A stretch of 64,000 bases of DNA from Nicotiana tabacum (taxonomy: Eukaryota; Streptophyta; Magnoliopsida; Solanales; Solanaceae), in contig NC_134082.1 in the NCBI RefSeq assembly GCF_000715075.1, positions 145,874,948-145,938,947 of the forward strand. Reading direction: 5' to 3'. Positions 48,078 to 60,275 of the stretch are shown piece after piece (the first letter of the stretch is position 1; each line of letters begins with the position of its first letter). The translations under genes were made by a program, and so were the position numbers. Under the pieces are notes generated by a model. It had not been told where the DNA came from. It searched no databases and saw nothing but the letters and a program-made list of their open reading frames with translations.

Positions 48078-49694
48078 TTACTCTTAATCCAATCATAGTC
48101 CAGATTCAGCCGTCTGGGGACGCTGAGGTAAATATATCTGTGCCACTTGAGTTTGAAACAACGTCATCTGCAAAGACATCAATGCCGATTGAGGTCGAAT
48201 TTATGTCACCGGCAAATGCACCTACACCATTCAAAGTTGCAGTTTTACCACCTAAGGGACATGCTCCGTTCGGGGTGAAGATAGCCACGCTGATCCCAGT
48301 AGCGATGTCAGCCGTGACGCCATTTCACACAAAGGCTATACCATGGGACTATACAGCTGAGGCAAGGAGGAAAGGCAAGGTTAGGTTCGAGAAAACTGTT
48401 ACCGCACAAGGTATGACAAGAACTGGTAGGGTCTATACCCCCGGAACACCTAGTTGAGTCAAACAAGCAGGCCTCCAATTGGTTTCCCATCATTGAGATG
48501 GGCCCAGACGATCTTTGGAGAAAGATACATGCCAAGGAATACTCGGTCATCGACCAGCTGACGAAAACACCGGTACAGATCTCCATACTTGCTTTGATAC
48601 AAAATTCTGAGGCACACAAGAATGCTCTGTTAAAGGTGCTGAGTGAGGTATATATACCAAGCAACATCACCGGAGGAGAGATGGAAAACATGGTAGGGCA
48701 GGTATTGGAAAGCCACAAGATCACTTTCCATGAAGATGAGCTGCCACCCAAAGGGTTGAGTCACAACAAGGCGTTGCACATCACCGTGCAATGCGAAGAT
48801 TATTTTATCACCAGAATCCTGATTGATGGAGGGTCCAGCCTCAACATTTGTCCGTTGGTAACACTCAGGACACTTGGAAAGGGGATACATGAGATCAAGG
48901 ACGGGGCCATCAACGTCAAAGCTTTCGACGGTTCCCAAAGGTCCACCATTGGAGAAATCAGCCTGTGTTTGCAAATGGGGCCTACTTGGTTCGATGTTGA
49001 TTTTCAAGTGATAGACGTGCTGACATCTTACAATTTGTTGTTGGGACGACCGTGGATTCATGCCGTTGGGGCTGTAGCATCAACACTACATCAGACGGTG
49101 AAATTTAAGTGGAACCACCAAGAGGTGATCATTCACGACGACGGTAGCAATCACATATACAGTCGCCAGACCATCCCAGCAATTGGAGGCAGAAGAAAGA
49201 TAGGCGCGGAGACCTATCACCACATCGAGCGAGTCAACGCCATCGACAAGTACAAATGGTGGGACAATAAAATTGAAAGCATATTGAACTGGAGCAGATA
49301 CGAACCTGGCAAAGGGCTCGGCAAGAACCTCCAAGGAATCACTAAGCCCATAAAGCTCAAGAAGCATGGCACTACTTTCGGTCTGGGATATGAGTACAGC
49401 TGGGAGGAATTCAACCACTGGTATCCACCATGGCGCGGTACTTACTATCTACTGGAGCAACCAATACCACATTTGGAGCAGACTTTCCAACCGACTGATG
49501 TTATCTATGGGTCGGAAGAAGAGGAAGCACTAGCAGCTGTGACAAACTTGTTCTTAGAGGACAATGACATGGATTGTTGTGTTGTTCTCGAGGAGGAGGG
49601 GGAGGAAGGCCCTTCCATACAGGCCGTAAGCAGAGGGGCATGCCTCAATAATTGGACCATCAGGACAAACAGAGCCCGACGAGTCTCGGGGTAG
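48078..49694 (+). pseudogene. Protease region with G-patch domain, Ogre-like element
   Basis: Frame 48140-48457 continues the gag-pro linker (HTKAIPWDYTAEARRKGK), then shifts into 48498-49694. The aspartic protease has ILIDGGSSLNICP (about residues 107-119 from 48498) with DGG in place of the usual D(S/T)G, and LLLGRPWIH as its C-terminal motif. Downstream, WSRYEPGKGLGKNLQG (about 265-280) is a G-patch signature, a glycine-rich RNA-binding motif also found next to the protease of betaretroviruses. An acidic tail ends at TAG 49692. Two segments in different frames mean at least one shift; the catalytic Asp is present. Confidence 0.85.
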
Positions 49695-49896
49695 CAAGGC
49701 TAAAACAAGCATCATGCACTGTTTTTATTTACTAAATGATTTTCCTTTCGCATTTTTAATTCCTGCAATAAGATCTCCAATGTTCAAAATGATTATGCAA
49801 TTTATCAAAGTGTTTTTGACTTTTCTTATGAATCAACACTTATTACTATTATTTTCTCTCATTACTTTACTTATATAGCATTACTATTACCTATTT
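49695..49896 (+). other. Probable intron or spacer between protease and RT
   Basis: Ogre elements are known to splice an intron between the protease and RT regions. GTAGCAAGG at the end of the protease frame is a plausible donor, and the stretch is T-rich with an acceptor-like TTATATAG near 49878. Splicing is inferred. Confidence 0.5.
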
Positions 49897-49911
49897 TGAT
49901 GAACCAATGAC

Positions 49912-52900
49912 TTGACGTGCAACGAGACAACACAACAAACGAACATAGATTCAGAGGAAGATGATATACCAAAAGAGATTATTAAAGAAGTCGAGAATTT
50001 CAAGAACATGCCTAAGTCCAACCTAGACGAGACTGAGATTGTTAACCTGAGAGATGCGGAAAATGTCAAAGAGACACGAATTAGCGTTCATTTGTCGCCA
50101 TCGGAAAATAAAGGGTACACAGAATTTTTAAGAGAATATGAAGATATATTCGCCTGGTCGTATGATGATATTACTGGTCTGAGTACATCTATTGTGGCTC
50201 ACAAACTACCAACTGATCCAACGTGTCCACCAGTAAAGCAGAAGCTCAGAAAATTCAAACCTGATATGAGTTTGAAGATCAAGGAAGAAGTCACCAAACA
50301 GGTCAAAGCCAAAGTTCTTAGGGTAGTGGAATACCCAACATGGTTAGCCAACATTGTGCCAGTACCAAAGAAGGACGGAAAGGTCAGAGTCTATGTCGAC
50401 TACCGGGATCTCAAACGAGCCAGTCTGAAGGATGACTTCCCCTTGCCAAACATACACATCCTGATCGATTATTGTGCCAAGCATGAATTGCAGTCATTTG
50501 TGGATTGTTTCGCTGGGTATCATCAGATCTGGATGGACGAAGAAGATGCTGAGAAAACAACTTTCATTACGCCGTGGGGGATGTACTGCTACAAGATGAT
50601 GTTGTTTGGATTAAAGAATGCTGGGGCCACCTACATGAGGGCCATGACCACCATTTTCCACGATATGATACACAAGGAGATCGAAGTATATGTAGACGAT
50701 GTTATCATCAAGTCCAAGAAAGTCACTGATCACATGGAAGATTTGAGGAAGTTCTTCAATAGACTGAGAAGGTACAACCTAAAACTGAATCGCGCAAAAT
50801 GTGCATTTGGGGTTCCTGCCGGAAAACTACTTGGGTTCATTGTAAGTCGCCGAGGAATAGAACTGGATCTATCAAAGGTCAAAGCTATTCAGGAATTTCC
50901 ACCGCCAAAAAACAAGAAGGACGTAATGAGTTTCTTGGCGAGACTTAACTATATCAGCCGGTTCATAGCACAATCTATAGTTATCTATGAGACAATCTTT
51001 AAGATGTTGAAGAAGGATGCCGCTACCAAATGGACTGATGACTGCCAAAAGGCCTTCGACAGAATCAAGAAGTACCTATCAACACTACTAGTTTTGGTCC
51101 CTCCCGAGCCAGGTAGGCCTCTATTACTCTACCTTGCAGTATTGGATGGAGCATTCGGGTTTGTTCTGGGGAAACATGATGAAACGGGGAGGAAGGAGCA
51201 GGCCATCTATTACCTCAATAAGAAGTTCACCCCGTACGAGGCCCAGTATTCTCTGTTAGAGCGCACCTATTGTGCTTTGACTTGGGTAGCTCAGAAGTTG
51301 AGGCATTACTTCTGTGCCTATAATACATATCTCATATCAAGGATAGATCCTTTAAAGTACATCTTCCAGAAGCCCATGGCCACTGGCAGGCTAGCCAAGT
51401 GGAAAATCCTGTTAAGTGAGTTCGACATTGTTTACGTAACTCAGAAAGCGATCTAGGGATAGGCATTGGCAGATCACCTTACTGAAAATCCCGTGGATGG
51501 AGAGTATGAACCCCTGAAAACATATTTTCCCGACGAAAAGGTATTGTTCATAGGAGAGGACATTGCAGAATCCTATGATGGCTGGAGAATGTTTTTCGAT
51601 GGAGCAGCAAATTTCAAAGGAGTCGGCATAGGAGCAGTCCTAATATCAGAAACCGGCCAGCATTATCCGGTGTCTGCCAAACTCAGGTTTCCTTGCACCA
51701 ACAACAAGGACGAGTACGAAGCATGCATCTTAGGGATCAAGATGGCCATTGGCATGAACATACAAGAGTTGCTAGTAATGGGGGATTCAGATTTGCTTAT
51801 ACATCAGGTCCGAGAAGAATGGACGACCAAGAACTCCAAGATACTCCATTATCTGCATCACGTACAGGAACTGAGAAAGAGGTTCACAAAGACAGAGTTC
51901 TAGTATGTTCCCAGAGTCCAGAATGAGTTTGCCGATGCATTGGCCACCCTATCATCCATGATGCAACATCCAGACAAGAACTTCATTGATCCCATTCCGG
52001 TAAAGATCTATGATCAGCCAGCTTACTGTGCTCATGTCAAAGAAGAAGCAGATGGAAAGCCTTGGTTTCATGATATCAAGGAATATTTGGCAAAAGGAGA
52101 TTACCCAGAACTTGCGAACACTACTCAGAAGAGCACACTTCGAAGGTTGTCTAACAATTTCTTTCACAGTGGAGGAATCCTGTATAGGAGGACTCCGGAT
52201 TTGGGATTACTAAGGTGTGTCGACGCAAAGGAAGCATCCAGGATACTAGAGGAAATTCATGCTGGGAGTGTGGTCCACATATGAACGGCTTTATCTTAGC
52301 AAAGAAGATACTCCGAGCTGGTTACTTCTAGATGACTATGGAGACGGATTGCATCTAGTATGTCCAGAAATGCCACCGCTGCCAGATATATGCAGATATG
52401 ATAAAGGTACCTCCAAATGAGCTTAATGCAACAAGCTCGCCATGGCCGTTTGCTGCCTAGGGAATGGATGTTATTGGACCAATTGAGCCTACCACTTCCG
52501 ACGGACACAGGTTTAACCTAGTAGCAATCGACTATTTCACCAAATGGGTCGAAGCAACATCTGCCAGAGCAGTAACTAAGAAAGTTGTGGCAAACTTTGT
52601 CCGCAACTACATTGTTTGTCGGTTCGGGATTCCGGAGCCAATCATCACTGATAATGGTTCCAACCTCAACAGTGACCTGATGAAAGCCATGTGTGAGACC
52701 TTCAAGATCAAACACAAAAATTCTACAGCCTATAGACCTCAGATGAACAGAGTCGTCGAAACCGCCAATAAGAATATCAAGAAGATACTAAGAAAAATGA
52801 TAGAGAAGCATAAGCAGTGGCACGAGAAGCTATCATTTGCTTTATTAGGATACCGCACCACAGTCCGCACATCAACCGGGGCAACCCCCTATATGTTGGT

Positions 52901-53318
52901 TTATGGTACATAAGCCGACATTCCTGCCGAGGTGGAAATTCCCTTATTAAAAATCATACAGGAAGCAAAGCTAGACGATGCAGAATGGTTGAAGAATCGT
53001 TATGAGCAGCTAGCTCTTATAGATGGAAAGGGAATGAATGCAGTTTGCCACAGTCAGCTTTATTAGAACAGGATGTCCAGAGCCTTCAACAAAAGAGTCA
53101 AGCTGAGACAGTTCACACCGGGGCAACTAGTGTTAAAGAAAATCTTTCCATATCAAGATAAAGCCAGAGGGAAATTCTCTCACGACTGGCAAGGTCCGTA
53201 CATGGTTCACCTAGTTCTAACAGGAGGAGCCCTCATACTCGCAGAAATGGACGGAGAAGTCTGGCCAAAACCGATCAATTCAGATGCAGTCAAGCGTTAC
53301 TATGTGCAATTTTCATGA
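49912..53318 (+). pseudogene. RT-RNase H-integrase of the Ogre-like element, broken
   Basis: RT: 514 open codons from 49912 with WLANIVPVPKKDGKVRVYVD, SFVDCFAGYHQIW, FGLKNAGATYMRAM and an intact YVDD (residues 260-263). A few bases of disrupted sequence at 49907-49916 break the frame from its natural start. RNase H of the first type (YLAVLDGAFGFVLG to LISRIDPLKYIF) follows; TAG at 51454 and a second stop two codons on separate a second RNase H-like domain (MFFDGAANFKGVGIGAVL), a feature of Tat elements. After TAG 51901 the linker stays open to a frameshift near 52270. Integrase: CHRCQIYAD, MDVIGPIEP, FTKWVEAT, IITDNGSNLNSD and YRPQMNRVVETANKN, where Arg replaces the usual Gly and the catalytic Glu is present, with stops near 52457, 52911 and 53065. 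Ends at TGA 53316. Confidence 0.92.
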
Positions 53319-54045
53319 TTTCCTCATCGATGTAATTGATCTACGCCTGACCTGATTCCCGTTTAAGAGGGGATACATAGGCAGACCTATGGGTTCGGTC
53401 ACAATTCAATAAATTTTCATTTCCCCCCGCAATTGGAAATTGGGGCAGAATTTTGAGGAGGACCCTCAAAATTCCATAGCAAGAGAGGTTGCAATGTCCT
53501 GAACCACGTCACAGTTGTCGATTCATCTAAAAGTTGTTTCTTAATTATATACTTATATCGTATTTTTACAAAAAACATGCATGTTTATTACTGAAATTAC
53601 CTTGTTTAGCAACGCTACCCCAATGATACATACAGTCTTACCAGATCAAAGTCAAGCGGGTCAAGCAGAGCCAGCGGGGATACGAACTAACCTCCCTTTT
53701 ACAAAACTCACGATTTTTCTTTGGATGCAGGCACTTGAGTTGTAAAATCATCAAATATAATATACGCTCACTCACAAAGTTCAGGAATACAACTATGCGA
53801 ACCATTGCACTTGCTCGCAGCTGCTATCCGCACACAACAGTGTCCCCAGCAAGCACAATATCCCCAGAAATCACGATACTGCAATCCGCTATCAGCTAAG
53901 AAAACTCTATTGTCGTTTGCCCTTTTTACTTCCTACATAAAGCTACCATTCTGCCTTCCGAGACTAAGCATTGTCTCCATCTGCATTTCCTGCATTGCAT
54001 AAGGCTACCATTCTGCCTTTCGAGGTTAAGCTCTACCTCCATCTG
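53319..54045 (+). other. 3' untranslated region of the Ogre-like element, first part
   Basis: Contains GGGGATACATAGGCAGACCT and GGTTCGGTCAC, a motif pair also seen at 23851-23893 in the composite insertion. No reading frame recognised. Confidence 0.6.
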
Positions 54046-54560
54046 CATGGCTAAAAGATCGCCACCTTATTTACATTTGCATTGGCTGAAAGATCACCAC
54101 CTTATTTACATTTGCATGGCTGAAAGATCGCCTTCTCATTTACATTTGCATTGGCTGAAAGATCGCCATCTTATTTACATTTGCATGGCTGAAAGATCGC
54201 CACCTTATTTACATGTGAATTGGCTGAAAGATTGCCACCTTATTTACATTTGCATGGCTGAAAGATCGCCACCTCTACATTTGCATGGCTGAAAGATCAC
54301 CACCTTAATTACATTTGCATGGTTGAAAAATCGCCACCTCTACATTTGCATGGCTGAAAGACCACCAACTTACTTACATTTGCATTGGCTGAAAAATCGC
54401 CACCTTATTTACATTTGCATGGCTGAAAGATCGCCACCTCTACATTTGCATGACTGAAAGATCGCCACCTTTACATTTGCATGGCTGAAAGATAGCCACC
54501 CATTGCATCCCATCGGCTGAAAGATCGCCACCTACTGCATCTCATGGGCTGAAAGATCGC
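54046..54560 (+). repeat. 3' UTR tandem array of ~34-bp units
   Basis: GGCTGAAAGATCGCCACC followed by TTATTTACATTTGCAT recurs about 15 times with units of 26-36 bp. Variable 3' tandem arrays are known in Tat/Ogre elements and can seed satellites. Open frames across it are artefacts. Confidence 0.92.
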
Positions 54561-55061
54561 CAAATCATCCGAAGGTGTCTTTGTTCGGAGGTACCATTTT
54601 CATAGCCCGAGAACACCATATCATGTCCTGAGGACCCCTTTTCAATCTTTTGCATATCATTATTCAAAGGCATCATGGTTTGGAGGCATCATTCTCATAG
54701 CCCGAGAGCATCATTTCATGGCCTGCGAATCCTTTATTATACGCTTCATGGCCCAGGACATCATGGCCTGAGGACGTCATCCTAACCATCCAAAGACAAC
54801 ATTCATGGTCCGACAGGAACTTGCATCATGTTTAAATTTACACACAATATATGCTTGTATTACTTATTTGCAGGTAAACCGACGAGCAACGACTATCTCA
54901 GAAGGAGCAATCTCGCTCCAGTTCCCGCACCCCTATTAGACCTTAACCATTCATCCCGATCTAAATATTGTGTCCGTTCTTGAAAGTCTCCTCGAACCCT
55001 TTCGTTCGGTCAAAATTGGCCATCATATCTTTACTCGACAACTCTTCCATCCTTCCCGGGT
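54561..55061 (+). other. 3' untranslated region of the Ogre-like element, last part
   Basis: Contains degenerate short words (GGCCTGAGGA, CATGGCC) but no gene. Confidence 0.5.
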
Positions 55062-55074
55062 AAAGAGGGGCGGC
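55062..55074 (+). other. Polypurine tract of the Ogre-like element
   Basis: AAAGAGGGGCGGC stands directly before the 3' LTR start at 55075, and would prime plus-strand DNA. Confidence 0.8.
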
Positions 55075-58000
55075 TGTTGATACCCAATTTTTTCCTTTAT
55101 ATTTTCAATATGCAAAATACTCTCAAAATAGAATATATATGCATATATAAGTATGTCCCACAGTTTCAATATTTTTCTCTTATTTTTAAGATTTTTTAAA
55201 TCAATTTATTGCCTTATTTTAGCAAGAAAAAACCCAATAATTATTCCCAAAATTGTCATTTTGGCAATTCACTTATCAGATTCTCATATTTATATTAAAA
55301 TATAGTTAACATAATTTTTGCATATTTTTACAAAATTTATTTAGTATTTTTAAGCTAAAATTGCAATATTAGCCTATTTCAAGATTTAATTGTGTTTATA
55401 ATTATAAAATTGATTCCAGTATTTTTTATTTTCATCATTGTATGTTATTAATTATTTTAGTACCTTTAATTTACTCCCATAAATTATTTTACTATTTTTT
55501 ATAATTTTAAAAGGGAAATATTGTCTATTTAAATAATAGCCCAATTCGTTTCAATTTTAGCCTAAAATGTGACCCCAAATTGGACCCCAATTTCCAGCCC
55601 AATTTAAATTAAAACCCGACCCAGGCCCCAATTACCCCTATCTTACCCAAAACCTTATTAAATCATGGCCGTTGAACGACCCTCACTCGTTCTTACCATT
55701 TTTAATTCCAAACGACCCCCCAATACCCCTCATTTCCTCACTCGTCTCTATCTCTCTACCTCTGGTTCTCTCTAGAACCTTGCCCCTTTCACCTCCTCTC
55801 CGATGAGTTCCCTTCATTTTTTTCGGCCACCTTCTGACTTGAATCCATGGTGGTTTCACCACCCACCAAGCCACATATGGCTTATCACGTTTGGTTACTA
55901 GAGCTTCATGACTCGACCACGAAGAGTTGGGTCCAGACCTCTGTTGATTCAAGTTCCACGGCCATCTCCGGCCTGCTCTGGCGAGCCATGCCTGTTTCGA
56001 GCCTGGCCTCGACTCCTCTTGTTTAGATCCAAGCCTTTCATCATTTGGGTTCCTCTGAAAGCCCTAGCTTTTGAGGTTTTTCTAATCTCTTTAGATCTAT
56101 TCCAGATCTATGCTTTCCCTAAAGTTTTTAAACGGTTTTCTTTCAAAAAAAACTATGCTTTCAAAACCATTTCTTTTTTTTTTGATCTAGGGTTTTCTGA
56201 GTTATTTAGATGTTTCTCCGATTTTCTCTTTCTTTCGTGTGTTTCTTCTACTGTATTTTTTCTTTACTGTGTTCTTGTGTGTTTCTTATTAAGTTTCCTC
56301 TACTGTGTTATTATTAGTTTTCTTCTACTATGTTATGTATTAGTTTCTTCTACTATGTTTTCTTTGAGCGCTTCTACTGTGTTTCTCATGTTACTCTTCT
56401 ACCATGTTTCTCATGAGTTTCTGTTGCTGAAGGAACATGTTAAAAGTTTCAGTTCTTTTCTAAGACCTCTGAACCTGTTTCGACTTAATTACTTGCCCTC
56501 TCATCTCCGCACTCGACTGATGGTAGAAACCCTAGAATTTGGGAGGTTTCCAAGTTTGGAAGCCATTGGCTATGTGATTTGCCTGAACTGGTTTTATCTC
56601 AAAAGAAACCCTAACTCATTCAGACCTATTTCGAGTCTTTAAACTGAGTTTTGAAGTCCTTGTTTTTCATATGATTCTGACTTTTGCTAAACTCTTCTAA
56701 GGTCTTTTACAATGGATTTTTGTATGCTACTAGATGCTACTTCTCTTCTACATTGCTAACCTATGTGACAACCATGCTCCTATAGTCTATTATCTACTGA
56801 TTTTACAATGACACGACATCTTCTTTCAGCTTAACATGTTTGTATGCTCTTTATATGTGCTGGACTTCCCCTCTAAAAATGGCTTTCAAATCTTAATTAG
56901 TTTCAGACTTCCTTGTATATAGGTTTGATTGATTTCCTTCCTTATTTGCTGATTTCCCTATGACTCGATTTAAGTTACTTGACTTTCCTTAACTTTTCTG
57001 ACTCGGTTCATTTATGGACAATTGATTACAAAATCTTTGATCCTTGATTTACTGGCTACTAATTGATTTTTCTTACCTTATTTATGTAATCGTGTATTTC
57101 AAAATTCTGCCCTTAAGTAACTTTTTATGTATTTAGCCCTAATTGCATGCTTTGCACAAGATATTTATTTGATTTCTTCCCTTAAATAGTTTTCCCGTTT
57201 GAATCTGAGTTCCTTAATTAAAGGAAGTCTTGTGTGATTGATTCTTAATTGATATTCAGTTCCTTAACTGTTTTCTTACCTTATTTATGCCTGTTTTTCA
57301 CACTATAAATACACGACTCTTTTATTGACACAAGGGAATCACTCAGTCATAGTCTTTCTGAACTTACATTTATACGCAATAGTATTCTCTCTTCTTGTCT
57401 GCACTGTGACTTGTTTACAAGACCTACTGCTTTTCTCTATTTGTTTCTTTGAAACTGGTATGTCCTGATTTAAGCTTTAGTACCACAACAATGTGTTTAT
57501 TTACGCTTTTGTATCCATGTCTACTTACTGTTTCTGTATAGTTCAACACTTAAATTAGTATGATGGCTTCTTTCTGCCTGTTTCTATTATGAAACCCAAA
57601 CCTCTGCCCCTATGTGTTTGAGATACGGTTTAAGGCATGGCAATATGCAAATTATTGTCCATGAATTAAATTTGATCCCTTGGGATTCTAGCCTCTAAAT
57701 AGTGTGTTCTAACAGGCTTATGGGTGTGCTAGCATTCTCCATTGTTGGGTATGCCCACAACCTGCCCTTGCCTCTTTACACTCTCCCCATTACCCCTGAA
57801 CCCCTATGTGTACTTATTTGTAACTGTTTCCCTCCCATTTCCCACTCTCAGAATTTTGTTCCTGCACTTACACTGTCTATTAGTCTTTAAGTTCTGCCCC
57901 ACCTCTTGTGAGCCTTGCTTTGGGACCTTGAGTTCCCTTTGAACTTGGACACTTGAGGGCTGGCCTTTCCACACTGCACTTGTCTTAATCTGGTAATACG

Positions 58001-59998
58001 TTTGGGTGTGAGCACTGCCCGGAGTTCATTTGAAACTCCTAGGGAACTCTGACACGCTCAAATGGGAGAAAGGCTTTGGATCATGAATCTGTTGGAGTTG
58101 GTTTACCTCATATTTTAGAGATAAAGTCTGAATCAGGCTCTCATTGGTTGTACTTTTATTTTCTAATGTATTCTTTTACTTTATTCTGGGCTGTAATAAT
58201 TTTGTAACAAACATTGGGGATGATTAGTGAAAAGGGCGGGTAATTATGTATGCTAAAAGGGTAGATACCATGTCTATAGGAATTCTGCATTCTCACATAG
58301 ATACCATGTCTATAGGAATTCTGAATTTTGCATTCTCACATAAATACCACGTCTATAGGAATGTTGAATTCTGCATAGATACCACGTCTATAGGTTTTCA
58401 AATTCTGCACATTCAAATGCATATAGAAGCATGTCTATAGGGAATTCTGAATGTCCATTTTCATATAGAAATCATGATCATAGGTCTGCTACTCTTGTCT
58501 AGAAATCATGCCTATAAGTCAATCTGAATTCTGCATATGCATATAGAAAATATGCCTATAGGTCTTTCTGAATCCTGTATATCCATTTTCTCATATAGAA
58601 ATCATGTTCATAGGTAACAAATTTCTGCACCTAGATACCATGCTCATAGGACTTAAACATTCAATTGCACTTAGGTATCATGTTTTAAACAGAATTCAAC
58701 ATCTAGATATCATGTTCATAGGTTTAAGACGAGTCTTCTGCGTTTTTATACTATGTCTACAAGGTTTTTAAAATTAGTAATGCTTAGAAAGCATGCCTAT
58801 CTGAGTTTTTAATTGAATCTGATTCGCCTCATTTAATGTTAGATATAAAAACCAGTAACAATAGATACTGTCTGTTGCAGAGCTTATAATCAATTTGTTT
58901 GAATTCTGCCTTTCTTTTAATAATCTGAGTTTATCACTTAACCAGTTTAATGAGTACGCATATAGAGTTTCAAATAATTCATTTAAAGTTTTACTGTCTT
59001 TTGAATCATGCCTATAGGACCTTTGTCCTAACACTTAGGCAAGCCTTGGGGTGATAACTGTAAATTGAATCTGTTATATTAACTATCACCAGCCGGTAGG
59101 CCTGATTTGGGCTTCTTATCTGAAATATGTAATAAATCAGTCTGCCTCAACCTCTAAGTTCTTTCATATTCAGTATTTAATCAGACCCTAAACAGTACGT
59201 GTGAGACATGCTAAATTATGTGCTTCTTTGACTAAAGGAGGTATATCTGAGCCCTTTTGCCTGTTATGTGCTTTCCCCCAATTTATTATACATGTTCTTG
59301 CATGTCGCCTTAGAATTTTGCCTTTGAAACTACAAATAAGCTGATATCCCTTCCCTTTAGAATTAGTAGTCCTAAATGCCTCTAGGAATGATAGGATTGG
59401 GGCGGGTAATAGCATGCAATGAGTAAACGAGACCATTCCGCGCTTTAATACCTTAACGAGGTGGGAAAGGTAGATATGGATATGATGACTACGCGATAAT
59501 GCCACTCGTAACCCCTCATTGAGGAGTGATTACCGGGCATTGTGTGGGGTGATCCATATTAGTAATAAACCTAGGACCCCTTTCCTTTATTTCTTATCTC
59601 TTTTAAAGAGCTTCAAACTCTTTTTTTAAGAAAAATCAGCTTTCTTTTAGTTCTTTCCAACTTTATTTGTTTGTAAACCCTTATGTGAAAATTCCCTCTT
59701 ATTTGAAGTTTTATTCATTTACGTGTTATTTGCACCTAAGTTCACAACAATAGTCTGGCCGGGAACCACACTAGTGGATCCTGAGGGTTGCCTAACACCT
59801 TCCCCTTGGGATAATTTCAAGCCCTTACCCTATCTCTCGTTAATCAAATCAAACTCTCTTGGTGACCTAATGCACCCTAATCATTAGGTGGCGACTCTTC
59901 AAATTCAAACCCACTTCCCAAAAAGGGAATGAGTTGTCCTCCCAAATGTCATAAACCCGATTTCGCTCGAGAAAAAGGGGGCGCGACAGAGAAATGTT
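55075..59998 (+). repeat. 3' LTR of the Ogre-like element
   Basis: 4924 bp from TGTTGATACCC to GCGCGACA, uninterrupted. Open frames here (for example 55908-56642) are LTR sequence, not genes. Confidence 0.93.
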
Positions 59999-60275
59999 CA
60001 AAATATATCTAAGGCCATGGGCCGTCAGTAAACAAAAAGGGAAGGAATGAACGGGACTCGTCATACGGGAATCTACCCCGCACCAAAATCACGATAAGCG
60101 AAAACAAATATAAAGTACAAGGCAAATAACAACAAAAAATTCTTCTTTATACAAAGTCACCACGCTAACGGTCGTATATTACGCACGGTCCAAGCCAACA
60201 ATTAAAAAAAGAGGAACAACGACAACCGACTGTGAACTGGTTTTATCTCAAAAGAAACCCTAACTCTTTCAGACC
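59999..60275. other. Outer-element interior with a 43-bp piece of Ogre LTR
   Basis: 60232-60275 (TGAACTGGTTTTATCTCAAA onward) matches 56586-56629 inside the Ogre LTR with one mismatch. The remainder is AT-rich and not recognised. Confidence 0.8.

Larger units (their letters stand above)
35204..59998 (+). mobile_element. Ogre-like (Tat lineage) Ty3/gypsy element, full length, inactive
   Basis: About 24.8 kb, or 21.4 kb without its own nested solo LTR. It has ~4.9-kb LTRs starting TGTTGATACCC and ending GGGCGCGACA, a primer-binding site GTGGCGACTCTGCTGGGGA, an extra ORF before gag, gag, protease, RT-RNase H, integrase, long 3' tandem repeats and a purine tract AAAGAGGGGCGGC. Extra ORF1, a gap between protease and RT, giant LTRs and 3' repeats are the marks of Ogre. 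Flanks are AGAGT on the left and GAGAA on the right, so the target duplication is not clean. Every reading frame carries stops or shifts. Confidence 0.93.

Noticed and set aside
55908..56642. 244-codon open frame on the + strand
   Set aside because: Lies wholly in the 3' Ogre LTR; the 5' LTR copy is interrupted and the sequence is Phe/Leu-rich without a domain.
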